35,082 bases of DNA from Phaeodactylibacter sp. (GTDB lineage Bacteria; Bacteroidota; Bacteroidia; Chitinophagales; Saprospiraceae): contig NZ_JALEGS010000021.1 in the NCBI RefSeq assembly GCF_022763345.1, positions 1-35,082 of the forward strand, in the 5' to 3' direction. A program made the translations under genes and the position numbers. Under the pieces are notes generated by a model, which was not told the DNA's origin, made no database searches, and saw nothing but the letters and a program-made list of their open reading frames with translations. Below, piece after piece: positions 1 through 8,428 of this stretch. How positions within the stretch are numbered: position 1 is the first letter of the stretch; every line of letters starts with the position of its first letter.

Positions 1-76
1 AGCTGCGCAACAGGTGCGGGTGCTCTCCAAAGACCTTCTTAAAGGTCAGGTCATTCTTTGGGTCCAGATACCTCAT
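1..76 (-). CDS. Rpn-family recombination-promoting nuclease, N-terminal fragment (cut by window edge)
   Basis: Only the first 25 codons lie in the window, read leftwards from the ATG at 76-74. The peptide begins MRYLDPKNDLTFKKVFGEH, which I recognise as the conserved opening of the Rpn/PDDEXK_2 family (PD-(D/E)XK nucleases, often annotated as putative transposases). Members of that family act on DNA and stimulate RecA-independent recombination; copies are frequent and often decayed in Bacteroidota. The catalytic residues would lie beyond the edge, so activity cannot be judged. It is followed upstream (to its right) by the pdhC terminator, so it probably has its own promoter in the gap 77-112, where I see no clear box. 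Confidence 0.7.
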   Translation of the reverse strand, partial: MRYLDPKNDLTFKKVFGEHPHLLRS

Positions 77-112
77 ACTCAAAAATACAAAAAAAGGATG
101 GGTTGGGTTCTA

Positions 113-147
113 AAATAAAAAAGGGTCCGGCTTTCGCCAGAACCCTT
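113..147 (-). terminator. Intrinsic terminator of pdhC
   Basis: On the minus strand a stem of about 11 base pairs with one bulged U closes on a GAAA tetraloop (GGC-GAAA-GCC core, GGG/CCC outer part) and is followed by a run of six T and an AT-rich tail. It starts about 28 bases after the pdhC stop codon, as expected of a Rho-independent terminator. Confidence 0.85.
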
Positions 148-174
148 ATCAAGTCTATTTTTAACTGGTTGGTT

Positions 175-1509
175 TTACACCAAAATCCGAATAGGATCTT
201 CCAGAATATCTTTAACGGTATTGAGGAAAGCGGCGCCAGTCGCTCCGTCCACTACGCGGTGGTCGCAGGACAGCGTTACTTTCATCATGTTGCCGACAGC
301 CAGTTCTCCGTCCTTCACAATGGGCTTCTGAATAATGCCGCCAACCGCAAGGATACAGCTGTCTGGTGGGTTAATGATGGCCGTGAATTCTTCAATGCCG
401 AACATGCCCAGGTTGGAGATGGTAAAGGTATTGCCTTGCATCTCTTCAGTAGACAGTTTGCGGTTTTTAGCTTTGCCAGCGAGGGTTTTGACTTCGGTAT
501 TGATTTGCGACAGTGACTTCATGTCTGCAAAGCGGATGACCGGTACAAGCAGCCCTTCGTCTACAGCTACAGCTACGCCAACATTCACATCCTTGTTCTT
601 ACGGATCTTATCGCCCAGCCAGGAAGAGTTGATCGCAGGATGCTGACGCAGTGCTACAGCACAAGCCTTCAGCACCAGGTCATTGAAGGAAATCTTAGTC
701 GGTGCCACTTCATTAAGGCGTTTGCGCACCTTGATGGCATTATCCATATTGATTTCCACGGTCAGGTAGAAATGCGGAGCAGAGAATTTGCTTTCACCAA
801 GGCGGCGCGCAATGGTCTTACGCATTTGGCTGATGGGCTGATCCTCGTAGTTGTCACCGCTGGCAGAAATAGAAAACTCAGGAACTTTAGCTGCAGGAGC
901 TTCCTGCTGTGGAGCAGGCTGTGCTGCAGGAGCCTCGGGGGCTGACGGTGCAGGCTGTGGGGCAGGAGCAGACTGTTGTTGCTCGATCGCCTCCTCAATA
1001 TCTTTTTTGACAATACGGCCGCCATCTCCGGAGCCATTCACCTGAGCGAGGTCGATATTTGCTTCCTTAGCCATACTGCGGGCCAATGGAGAAGCCTTAA
1101 TGCGTTTATCGCTATCTGATCCGCTGTTATCTGAAGATGCAGAGGCTGCGGGGCTGCCGGAAGTCTCTTCTTCCTTTGGTGCCGGAGCTTCCTCATCCCC
1201 GGAATCGTCGCTACTGTCATCAGCGCCACCGTTGTCAGAAGAGGCGCCTTCGATAGCAGCTTTCCAGTCTTCGCCTTCCTCTCCGATCACGGCAATGACA
1301 TCGTTGATGGGCACAGGGCCTTCCTTTACTGCGATGTGGAGGAGCACTCCATCAAAGTAACTGTCCAGCTCCATGGTAGCCTTATCGGTTTCCACTTCCG
1401 CCAGCGTTTCGCCAGCTTCCACTTCTTCACCTTCTTCCTTGAGCCAGCTCACAATATTGCCCTCTTCCATTGTGTCGCTCATTCGGGGCATTCTGATGAC
1501 TTCTGCCAT
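175..1509 (-). CDS. pdhC: Pyruvate dehydrogenase complex E2 (dihydrolipoamide acetyltransferase)
   Basis: E2 core of the pyruvate dehydrogenase complex: it carries the acetyl group from E1 on a swinging lipoyl arm to CoA, in the cytoplasm. The 444-residue protein has one N-terminal lipoyl domain (about 1-80) with the lipoylated lysine K43 in ETDKATMEL, an acidic Ser/Asp linker, a peripheral-subunit-binding domain (about 136-172, from IKASPLAR), a second Ala/Pro linker and the catalytic acyltransferase domain (about 220-444). The active-site motif SCDHRVVDG is present with H417 and D421. Length and single lipoyl domain fit Bacteroidota E2. The start MAEVIRMPRMSDTMEEG is the usual N-terminus. 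No E1 or E3 gene is in the window, so E1 must be elsewhere. A 2-oxoglutarate or branched-chain E2 is less likely given the MPRMSDTMEEG opening. Confidence 0.93.
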   Translation of the reverse strand: MAEVIRMPRMSDTMEEGNIVSWLKEEGEEVEAGETLAEVETDKATMELDSYFDGVLLHIAVKEGPVPINDVIAVIGEEGEDWKAAIEGASSDNGGADDSSDDSGDEEAPAPKEEETSGSPAASASSDNSGSDSDKRIKASPLARSMAKEANIDLAQVNGSGDGGRIVKKDIEEAIEQQQSAPAPQPAPSAPEAPAAQPAPQQEAPAAKVPEFSISASGDNYEDQPISQMRKTIARRLGESKFSAPHFYLTVEINMDNAIKVRKRLNEVAPTKISFNDLVLKACAVALRQHPAINSSWLGDKIRKNKDVNVGVAVAVDEGLLVPVIRFADMKSLSQINTEVKTLAGKAKNRKLSTEEMQGNTFTISNLGMFGIEEFTAIINPPDSCILAVGGIIQKPIVKDGELAVGNMMKVTLSCDHRVVDGATGAAFLNTVKDILEDPIRILV

Positions 1510-1612
1510 ACGATTGTGTATTTTGGTAGTTGATCTTTTGTTAATACCTGGTGTAATCTATACACTAAGTGCAAAGAAAATGATTATTGCTCAATAATTA
1601 AAACCCACCCGC

Positions 1613-2299
1613 TTAGTTAGGGTTCACGGAGGGTTGGTTCAATACTGTTTGGACAGCAGCCAGCATTTCGGGCAAGGGGCGGAAACCTGTAGCAATCAGG
1701 TGAAACTGATCGCCGGTTTTCATAAAGCAGGTGGGGAAACCCCGAACGCCGATTTGTGCGGTGATCTGGAATTCCTCTTCTGCTTTTTGCCGGTAAGCCA
1801 AGTCTTTCATCATTGTAGTGAATGACGGGCCGTCCATCCCGATTTGCTCCGCACAAGGCGCGTAACCCTGGGCTTCAGCCGGCGGTATTCCATCGAAGTA
1901 AACCGCTTGCTGCAAAAGGCGAGCAAATTCCACCTGCCTGTCTGGTGCCTGCTCCTTAGCGATCGCCATGGCTACAGCTGCCGGCACCGATGTGAAGACT
2001 GCTTTGCCGTCTGCAAGCGTGCCCTTCAGGAAGTCAGGCCCAAAAGTAACGCCGGTGCGCTCCTCTACTGTCCGGTAGGCTTCACTAATGTAACCGGCTA
2101 CTTCTCCAATCCGCCCAACGCGGTCGCCGGTAATCATGCCGCCGGAGATGACCTCGAAATCCATTTTGGACTCAAACTGTTGGTACAACTGATGGATGAC
2201 TGGGCTGAAGCCGTAGCACCAGCCGCAGAGGGCATCGTAGAAGTAGAAAAAAGCAGGCTTATTCTGCCCGAATTCGTCAAATGACCGGGTCATGTTCAC
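1613..2299 (-). CDS. DsbA-family thiol oxidoreductase (FrnE-like)
   Basis: A 228-residue thioredoxin-fold protein with the redox motif CGWC (C25, C28) in FYDALCGWCYGFSP, a helical insertion and a cis-proline region at GFPTCFM. This matches the DSBA-like/FrnE branch (PF01323-type), which forms, reduces or isomerises disulfides. I see no signal peptide, so it is probably cytoplasmic, as FrnE-like proteins usually are; substrates are unknown. The start is MNMTRSF; the second Met two codons later is equally possible. It is transcribed away from recR, with 87 bases between the two starts, and is in the same direction as pdhC with a 103-base gap. Confidence 0.85.
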   Translation of the reverse strand: MNMTRSFDEFGQNKPAFFYFYDALCGWCYGFSPVIHQLYQQFESKMDFEVISGGMITGDRVGRIGEVAGYISEAYRTVEERTGVTFGPDFLKGTLADGKAVFTSVPAAVAMAIAKEQAPDRQVEFARLLQQAVYFDGIPPAEAQGYAPCAEQIGMDGPSFTTMMKDLAYRQKAEEEFQITAQIGVRGFPTCFMKTGDQFHLIATGFRPLPEMLAAVQTVLNQPSVNPN

Positions 2300-2373
2300 T
2301 AAGTTTGTTACTCAAGACAAGGTATGAAGGTGGGAATTGTTTGCCCGGCATCGCGTTTTCCCCCGGTAATTGC

Positions 2374-2381
2374 TAATTTTG
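2374..2381 (+). promoter_or_regulatory. Candidate -7 box for recR
   Basis: TAATTTTG is an exact match to the Bacteroidota -7 consensus TAnnTTTG. It ends five bases before the ATG at 2387, so transcription would begin at or next to the start codon, giving an almost leaderless mRNA. No good -33 TTG is seen at the usual distance, so the call is moderate. Confidence 0.45.
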
Positions 2382-2386
2382 AAACT

Positions 2387-2992
2387 ATGAATTTTTCGTC
2401 CAAACATATCGAATCAGCGGTCAATGCCTTTGCTACCCTGCCTGGTATTGGCAAGAAGACAGCTCTGCGCCTTGTCCTCCACCTTACACAGCAGCCCGAG
2501 GAAGTTGCGGAGCAATTTGCGGAAGCGATCGTCAAGATGCGGAAAAATATCCGGCAATGCGAGCGCTGCTACAACCTATCAGATGACCGGCTCTGCAACA
2601 TCTGCGCGGATAAACGCCGGGAAGAAGGCACTATCTGTGTGGTGGAAAGCATTCGCGACGTCATGGCCATTGAGGATACCGGGCAGTACCGGGGGCTATA
2701 CCATGTTTTGGGCGGCGTCATTTCCCCAATTGAGGGGGTGGGCCCGGAGGACCTGACCATTGATCCGTTGCTGGAGCGCATTGAAAAAGATGAGGTCAGG
2801 GAGTTGATTATGGCCATCAGCCCCACTATTGAAGGCGATACGACGACCTTTTATATTTCCAAAAAGCTGGAAGGCAGGGAAGTACAGGTGAGCACCATCG
2901 CCCGTGGCGTTTCCTTCGGCGGCGAGCTGGAATATGCGGATGAACTGACCCTGGGGCGTTCGATTGTGGCGCGGCAGCCTTATCATAAATAG
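2387..2992 (+). CDS. recR: Recombination mediator RecR
   Basis: RecR works with RecO (and RecF) to load RecA onto SSB-coated single-stranded DNA at gaps. The 201-residue product has the N-terminal helix-hairpin-helix ([15 protein letters not shown]), a four-cysteine zinc finger (C58, C61, C70, C73 in CERCYN...CNIC), a Toprim domain opening with ICVVES and ending with the glycine-rich Walker-like stretch [14 protein letters not shown]. Length is normal for the family. An in-frame ATG lies 21 codons upstream (2324), but the residues it adds are not RecR-like and the -7 box at 2374-2381 falls inside them, so I start at 2387. It is the first gene of an apparent operon with the ATPase/HNH pair and a glycosyltransferase. 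Confidence 0.95.
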   Translation: MNFSSKHIESAVNAFATLPGIGKKTALRLVLHLTQQPEEVAEQFAEAIVKMRKNIRQCERCYNLSDDRLCNICADKRREEGTICVVESIRDVMAIEDTGQYRGLYHVLGGVISPIEGVGPEDLTIDPLLERIEKDEVRELIMAISPTIEGDTTTFYISKKLEGREVQVSTIARGVSFGGELEYADELTLGRSIVARQPYHK

Positions 2993-2998
2993 TAATTT

Positions 2999-4294
2999 AT
3001 GCGTATTCAAAGACTTGAACTAAAAAACTACCGCGGGTTTTCGGATTTGTCGATTGATTTTCCCGAAAGCGGTGCTGCTGTTTTTATTGGATGGAACGGG
3101 GCGGGTAAAACGAGTGTGTTGGAGGTGTTGAATAATTTGAATCGGTTGGTTTGTAACTATCAGTTTTCAGATACAGCCACACAAGGTCATGGCTTATCAA
3201 AGATGGATGTAAGTCTTGGAGCGACTGTTTGTCATGTTCAGATAGAAGTGTCGTTAGCTAGTGAAAAACCTGGGCAATTGAAGCTTAAATATGACATTTC
3301 ATCGGGCAAAAGTCAAGGCAATATATCTTCAGAAATTGATAATTGGGGCGTGGAAGAGTCTGGAAAGGCTTACCTGATTAATGAGAAGTCAATTCCTGTT
3401 TTTGCTTTTTATACGGCGTTGAGGTCGCTGCGGTATGATAGTCAAGTGCCCGAAGAAGGGCCAAAACGCTACCTAATCCCCCAACTCAAAGCCTACGAAG
3501 GTGCGTGGGGCAACACATTACAGTTTGATCATTTTATAAAGTGGTTCGTAGAAGAAGAAAACAAGGAAAACCGGGAAAAAATCAGGTTGAAGGATTTTGA
3601 CTATCGTAATCCTGGATTGGATGCTGTAAGAAGTGCCTGGGAAACCTTCTTCGCTGCACTTGGGGAGAGACAATATACAAACCTTAGGGTTGAAGAGCGT
3701 GAAATTAACCAATTTACCTCAGTGCCAAGTTCTCTGGTGGTTACCAAAGACGGACAAGACCTCAACCTTTCACAACTCTCTGATGGAGAGCAATTGAGCC
3801 TGGGCATGGTAGCCGATATCGCTCACCGCCTAGTTATTGCCAACCCTGGGCTTACTAAGCCATTGGAAGGAGAAGGTGTTGTTCTGATCGACGAGATCGA
3901 GCTTCACCTACACCCCGCCTGGCAGCGGAGGATCGTACCTGCTTTAGAGAAAACTTTCCCTGGCATACAATTTATTCTGACGACTCATTCGCCACAGGTC
4001 GTTAGTGAAATAGCCAGGAGTCAGGTGTTCCTATTGGAAAATTTCAAGGTCATCAGGGAGGTCCCTCATACGCTGGGGCGTGATTCCAATACCCTTCTTC
4101 AGGATGTCTTCAATGTACCGGAGCGTCCGGAAGCCGCAAAACTGGAGTTTGAAAAGCTATATCGTATACTGGACAACCCTCAGAAAAGAGAAGAAGCTAA
4201 AGGCCTGTTGCAGGAAATGAGCCAAAAATATGGAGCCGATGATCCGGAGATTCAAAGAGCAACGCTTCATTACGAATTCATGAACGAAGCATGA
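2999..4294 (+). CDS. PtuA-like AAA ATPase of a Septu-type defence pair
   Basis: A 431-residue SMC/OLD-like ATPase. It opens with IQRLELKNYRGFSDLSIDFP, then Walker A GWNGAGKT (31-38), an ABC-type signature LSDGEQ (260-265), Walker B VVLIDE (294-299) followed by IELHLHPAWQRR, and the H-loop TTHSPQ (H330). The order, the ELHLHP motif and the tail GADDPEIQRATLHYEF are those of the ATPases that pair with TIGR02646-type HNH proteins: PtuA of Septu and of retron Ec78. Known role: NTP-dependent assembly with PtuB, which cleaves nucleic acid during phage infection. It starts six bases after the recR stop and overlaps the next gene by ATGA. G+C is low compared with its neighbours (24 of 60 in bases 3121-3180 against 32 of 60 in 5041-5100), which suggests transfer. 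No reverse transcriptase is nearby, so Septu is favoured over a retron. Confidence 0.85.
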   Translation: MRIQRLELKNYRGFSDLSIDFPESGAAVFIGWNGAGKTSVLEVLNNLNRLVCNYQFSDTATQGHGLSKMDVSLGATVCHVQIEVSLASEKPGQLKLKYDISSGKSQGNISSEIDNWGVEESGKAYLINEKSIPVFAFYTALRSLRYDSQVPEEGPKRYLIPQLKAYEGAWGNTLQFDHFIKWFVEEENKENREKIRLKDFDYRNPGLDAVRSAWETFFAALGERQYTNLRVEEREINQFTSVPSSLVVTKDGQDLNLSQLSDGEQLSLGMVADIAHRLVIANPGLTKPLEGEGVVLIDEIELHLHPAWQRRIVPALEKTFPGIQFILTTHSPQVVSEIARSQVFLLENFKVIREVPHTLGRDSNTLLQDVFNVPERPEAAKLEFEKLYRILDNPQKREEAKGLLQEMSQKYGADDPEIQRATLHYEFMNEA

Positions 4295-4935
4295 AGTACA
4301 TCCTCAAAGCGGCGGGAAATGAACCTCAATCATTAAAAGAGGTACGCTCCACCCCGGGCTCGACTTATGATGATTGCAATAAGGCAGATATCAGGCGTGC
4401 CCTTCTAAAGGAGCAGGGACATATTTGTGCCTATTGCATGAGCCGAATCAGTAACGATCTGGATATGATGGGCCGTCCAAAAATGAATATTGAGCACTAC
4501 GCTGCTCAAAGTGGGGAAGATGGAGAGAAGCTGAGGTTAAATTATTTTAACATGCTCGGGGTTTGCACAGGAGGAGAAGGAGGGCCTGCACATCTGATGC
4601 ATTGTGATAAAAGCCGTAAAAATACTATTCTGACCATTGATCCGAGGAGGCCGCAGTGTGAAGATCTGGTTAAATATACTGCTAACGGAACCGTCTTTTC
4701 AGGAGATGAACGGGTGGAAACAGATTTGAATCAGACATTGAACTTGAATATAAGAAGCCTGAAGAGCGGAAGGGCTGCTGCAATACAGGCCGCAAAAATT
4801 ACACTCAAGAATTACTCAAAGGGAGCCATTCAGCAACAGATAAAGAAACTGGAACAAACGGGCTCAGAAGGAAAATACGAAGTTTACTGTCAGGCTGCGA
4901 TTTATATCCTCCGAAAGAAGCTACATCAGTTATGA
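4291..4935 (+). CDS. PtuB-like HNH endonuclease of a Septu-type defence pair
   Basis: A 214-residue HNH nuclease of the TIGR02646 (PtuB-like) type. It has the opening MKYILKAAGNEP typical of that family, CAYC (C46, C49), the catalytic-region NIEHY (E68, H69), then C92 and HCDKSRKN (H104, C105, K107), giving a zinc knuckle split around the HNH core. The family supplies the nuclease activity of Septu and of the retron Ec78 effector. Its ATG overlaps the stop of the ATPase gene (ATGA at 4291-4294), so the two are likely translationally coupled. Its own stop overlaps the start of the glycosyltransferase (ATGA at 4932-4935). All core residues appear intact. Confidence 0.85.
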   Translation: MKYILKAAGNEPQSLKEVRSTPGSTYDDCNKADIRRALLKEQGHICAYCMSRISNDLDMMGRPKMNIEHYAAQSGEDGEKLRLNYFNMLGVCTGGEGGPAHLMHCDKSRKNTILTIDPRRPQCEDLVKYTANGTVFSGDERVETDLNQTLNLNIRSLKSGRAAAIQAAKITLKNYSKGAIQQQIKKLEQTGSEGKYEVYCQAAIYILRKKLHQL

Positions 4936-6902
4936 AGCTCTCCGTCATCATCGTCAACTACAACGTCAAGTACTTCCTTGAGCAGGCCCTCCTCTCCGTG
5001 GGCCGGGCCTCCCGCGGGCTGGAAGTGGAAACCTGGGTGGTCGACAACAACTCCGTGGACGACTCTGTGCGCATGGTGCAGGAGAAATTCCCTCAAGTAC
5101 ACCTCATCCAGAATCAGGATAATCCGGGCTTCTCCATTGCCAACAATCAGGCGGTCCGGCAAAGCAAGGGGGAGTACGTCCTCCTGCTCAACCCAGATAC
5201 CGTAGTCGAAGAAGATACCTTTGAAAAGTGCATTGCTTTTATGGATGCCCATCCGGAGGCTGGGGGGCTGGGCGTCCGCATGATTGACGGCAGCGGTGCT
5301 TTCCTGCCGGAGTCAAAGCGGGGCTTCCCGTCTCCATGGGTGGCTTTTTGCAAAACGGTGGGATTGTCCAGGCTTTTCCCCAAATCCCGCCTTTTCAACC
5401 GCTACCACCTGGGCTATCTGGATGAAATGGAGACAAATGAAGTGGAGGTCCTGGCTGGTGCATTCATGTTTATGCGGCGCTCCGTGCTAGATGAAGTGGG
5501 GCTGCTGGACGAGGCGTTTTTTATGTACGGCGAGGACATTGACTTGTCTTACCGCATCATTCAGGGAGGATACAAGAATTATTACCTGCCCGAGACCTCG
5601 ATTATTCATTACAAAGGCGAGAGTACCAAAAAGGGCAGCCTAAACTACGTTCGTGCTTTTTATAATGCCATGATCATTTTTGCCCGTAAACACTTCACAG
5701 GCAATAAGGCTGCCATGTTTGTGTTGATGCTGCAGATTGCAATCTACTTGCGTGCCGGTCTGACTGTAGTTTCAAATTTCCTGAGCCGGGCGTACCTGCC
5801 ACTACTTGACGGACTGGTGATTTACACCGGATTATTTTTTCTGAAAGATTTCTGGGGGGCATATCATTTTCAGGACCCGGATTACTACAGCTCTTCTATA
5901 TTATATGTCAATTTCCCGCTTTATGTTGGTATCTGGCTGCTTTCCATCTTTTTCAACGGAGGGTACGATGAGCGCTACCGCCTCCGCCGGCTGGTCAGAG
6001 GCGTAATGTTGGGCACACTGGTGCTGCTTGCCGTTTACGGACTGCTGGAGCAAGAGTACCGCAACTCCCGGGCACTCATTTTGCTGGGCGCACTTTGGGC
6101 GCTCACGGGGACTCTTGTTGTTCGCATGTTGATGCACTTTGCAGCTTTTCGTCACCTGAGGATTGGAGAAGAAGGGGAGATGCCTATTGTGATTGTAGGG
6201 ACAATTGAGGAAAGCGAACGGGTGCAGCAGTTACTGCATAAGGCTGAAGTCCACCGTCCGGTGGTGGGCACCGTAGCGCCTGCTAACGAGCCGCATGACC
6301 AAACCATCTACCTCAGCCGTCTCGAACAACTGGAGGAGGTGGTGCACATCTACAATATACGGGAAGTGATTTTCTGTTCCCGGGATGTGCCTACACAGGC
6401 GGTCATGCAGTGGATGTCCCGCCTTGGGCCCGCTGTCAACTACAAGATTGTGCCCCGGGAAAGTATGAGCATCATCGGTAGCAGCTCCAAAAATACTGCC
6501 GGCGAACTGTACACGATTGATATCCGCTATAATATTGTGCAGTCCATGAGCCAGCGTAATAAACGGCTTTTCGACATCAGCTTCGCGTTGTTCCTGCTGT
6601 TGACGCTTCCATTGCAAGCGATTCTTGTGCGCCGGCCCCTGGGCTTGTTGCGGAACAGCCTGTGGGTACTCATCGGACGGTACAGCTGGGTAGGCTATGC
6701 GGCCACGGATAAGGAAGATGTCAGTTTGCCTGCTATCCGGAAAGGCGTCCTATCCCCACTCGATGGGTTGCGTATCCATGAGGTGGATCAGGCGACCCGG
6801 CAGCGGCTCAATTTTTTCTATGCCAAAGACTATAATACTAATAAAGACACGGAGATTTGCTGGAGTGCCTGGCGCAATTTGGGCCGGGATACTAAATCTT
6901 GA
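4932..6902 (+). CDS. Family 2 glycosyltransferase fused to a degenerate phosphoglycosyl-transferase-like half
   Basis: A 656-residue fusion. Residues 1 to about 245 are a GT-A family 2 glycosyltransferase (SVIIVNYNVKYFLEQAL, VVDNNS, LLNPDT as the metal/sugar-nucleotide region, then FMYGEDIDLSYRI), of the rhamnosyltransferase-like kind. About five hydrophobic segments follow (roughly 255-405), then a Rossmann-like domain starting at MPIVIVGTIEESER, and from about 543 a piece resembling the membrane helix of WcaJ-type sugar transferases (NKRLFDISFALFLLL). The remainder keeps echoes of the family's end (GRYSWVGY) but lacks the usual acceptor loop and the KFRSM-type catalytic region, so this half is probably inactive or structural. 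Likely role: surface polysaccharide or glycolipid synthesis at the inner membrane. It begins inside the HNH gene's stop codon. Confidence 0.85.
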   Translation: MKLSVIIVNYNVKYFLEQALLSVGRASRGLEVETWVVDNNSVDDSVRMVQEKFPQVHLIQNQDNPGFSIANNQAVRQSKGEYVLLLNPDTVVEEDTFEKCIAFMDAHPEAGGLGVRMIDGSGAFLPESKRGFPSPWVAFCKTVGLSRLFPKSRLFNRYHLGYLDEMETNEVEVLAGAFMFMRRSVLDEVGLLDEAFFMYGEDIDLSYRIIQGGYKNYYLPETSIIHYKGESTKKGSLNYVRAFYNAMIIFARKHFTGNKAAMFVLMLQIAIYLRAGLTVVSNFLSRAYLPLLDGLVIYTGLFFLKDFWGAYHFQDPDYYSSSILYVNFPLYVGIWLLSIFFNGGYDERYRLRRLVRGVMLGTLVLLAVYGLLEQEYRNSRALILLGALWALTGTLVVRMLMHFAAFRHLRIGEEGEMPIVIVGTIEESERVQQLLHKAEVHRPVVGTVAPANEPHDQTIYLSRLEQLEEVVHIYNIREVIFCSRDVPTQAVMQWMSRLGPAVNYKIVPRESMSIIGSSSKNTAGELYTIDIRYNIVQSMSQRNKRLFDISFALFLLLTLPLQAILVRRPLGLLRNSLWVLIGRYSWVGYAATDKEDVSLPAIRKGVLSPLDGLRIHEVDQATRQRLNFFYAKDYNTNKDTEICWSAWRNLGRDTKS

Positions 6903-6944
6903 CCGTATTTCGTTCTGTAATTCACATATAAATATCTAGATGTT

Positions 6945-6974
6945 TTTGTATTTGCCTGGAAAACCTTACCTTGG
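6945..6974 (+). promoter_or_regulatory. Weak promoter candidate for the 476-residue gene
   Basis: TTTG at 6945-6948 and TACCTTGG at 6967-6974 are separated by 18 bases, resembling a relaxed -33/-7 pair, with about 23 bases left to the ATG. The -7 box departs from TAnnTTTG in its second half. Confidence 0.25.
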
Positions 6975-6997
6975 TTGTAGGAATAAGCGAATAGGAC

Positions 6998-8428
6998 ATG
7001 AGAAAGAAGCTACAGAAGTTTACAGAGTTTGCAGACAGCCTTTTGCCACATGAAACGGCCTACCTGCTCGAAACACAGCAGTTTGAGGACGAGATCAAGC
7101 TGGGTATACTGGAACGGCTGAACTACAACTGCACCAATATCCGCCAATTCACGCCCTATGACAAGTCCATTGACAAGCGCAAGTACTCCAATTTGAAAAA
7201 CTGGGTCAATGAGCGCCTGGAGTCCATTGATGTGGATATGCGATTTGACTGGATGAGCCAAATGGAGCGGCAGATCATGACGGATGCCATTGAGCCCGGA
7301 GAGGAGAAACAGCTGGTTAAGGCGATCCGGGACTACGAGCAGCTGGACTTTTACTTCACCAAATTCTACGAGCTGGTGCAGCTGTACCGGCAGTACCTCC
7401 TGATCCGGATGCGCTATGCGCACCACCGGGTCGCAGATGACTTTTTGCGCAAGTACCGGGAGCGTTATGACACCTGCAAAGAGGTCTTTGAGCGGATGCA
7501 TGAAGCGACCACGGATATCGTGGGGCAGTACTCTGAAAATTCTGCACAGTCGATGCAGTGGGAGGGCTGGCTTACGGAGGTCTTCTATGATGAGCACCTC
7601 GACGGGCTAAACCGTTACCTGGCGCTCGTACGCCTAACCTTTATCTACTTTAACTACCGGCAGTTTGACAAGCTGAAGGAGAAGTATGACTACATCGACA
7701 GCTTATTCCGCAAAGGACAGTATTATTCCCGGCGCCTTCTACTCAACTACTATGGCAACCGGGTGCTGCTGCACACCAAATTTCAGGACTACGATAAGGC
7801 AGAGTATTATGGCTATCTGTCAGTGCGGGATAAGAACAGTGACTACATCCACTACGTCAACAATCTGAGTGCGGTGCTGCTTCGGCAAAAGAAGTACCCG
7901 GAGGCGCTGCAACTCATGCGTACGGCTTACCCTGAGATGAAACACTCGCCGAGTTTCCATAACCGGATCGGTTTTGTAGCCTTTTACCTCAAGTGCCTGA
8001 ATTACAACCAACAATACCGCAATGCGGAAAACTATGCCGAGTCGTTTTTGCAGGCTTACAAAAAGGAAGTTTTCGAGCATCGCTGGCATATTTTCTTTTC
8101 TTCTTATCTGGAGGCTATGCTCCGGCAAGAACGCTACCCTAAGGTGCTAAAGGTCGTGCGCAAATACCATCTGCTCGACAAAGAACGTCAGTATCAACGC
8201 AATGCGAACTACCTGCCCACTATACTTTGGTATAATGCAGTGGCCCAATACAAGGAAATGCTAATGGAGAAGGACGAGCTCGCTGAACTGATACAGACCT
8301 CTATCAACAGTCTTGACAGGATAGAAGACAAGCAATATCAGCTCAGCGATTTGCTGGAGCAAATACGTCCGTTTGTTCCCGGCATCGTTAACCGGATACA
8401 AGGGAAAATGCCAATCAGCCTAGGGTAG
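6998..8428 (+). CDS. Hypothetical helical-repeat protein
   Basis: A 476-residue soluble protein I do not recognise by family. It has no signal peptide or membrane segment. It is rich in Tyr, Arg, Leu and Glu, and the central and C-terminal parts (about 200-470) read as successive amphipathic helix pairs, for example YNQQYRNAENYAESFLQAYK and NLSAVLLRQKKYPEALQLM, which is the look of TPR-like alpha-solenoids. The N-terminal 180 residues are also mainly helical. No catalytic motif is visible. It stands alone after the glycosyltransferase (95-base gap) and converges on a small coiled-coil gene, overlapping it by nine bases. A scaffold or protein-protein interaction role is inference only. Confidence 0.8.
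   Translation: MRKKLQKFTEFADSLLPHETAYLLETQQFEDEIKLGILERLNYNCTNIRQFTPYDKSIDKRKYSNLKNWVNERLESIDVDMRFDWMSQMERQIMTDAIEPGEEKQLVKAIRDYEQLDFYFTKFYELVQLYRQYLLIRMRYAHHRVADDFLRKYRERYDTCKEVFERMHEATTDIVGQYSENSAQSMQWEGWLTEVFYDEHLDGLNRYLALVRLTFIYFNYRQFDKLKEKYDYIDSLFRKGQYYSRRLLLNYYGNRVLLHTKFQDYDKAEYYGYLSVRDKNSDYIHYVNNLSAVLLRQKKYPEALQLMRTAYPEMKHSPSFHNRIGFVAFYLKCLNYNQQYRNAENYAESFLQAYKKEVFEHRWHIFFSSYLEAMLRQERYPKVLKVVRKYHLLDKERQYQRNANYLPTILWYNAVAQYKEMLMEKDELAELIQTSINSLDRIEDKQYQLSDLLEQIRPFVPGIVNRIQGKMPISLG

Noticed and set aside
2324..2386. Longer N-terminus for recR
   Set aside because: The 21 extra residues are not RecR-like and contain the -7 promoter box.
2999..4935. Retron (Ec78-like) instead of Septu
   Set aside because: The same ATPase/HNH pair occurs in retrons, but no reverse transcriptase or msr/msd-like region is present between recR and the glycosyltransferase.
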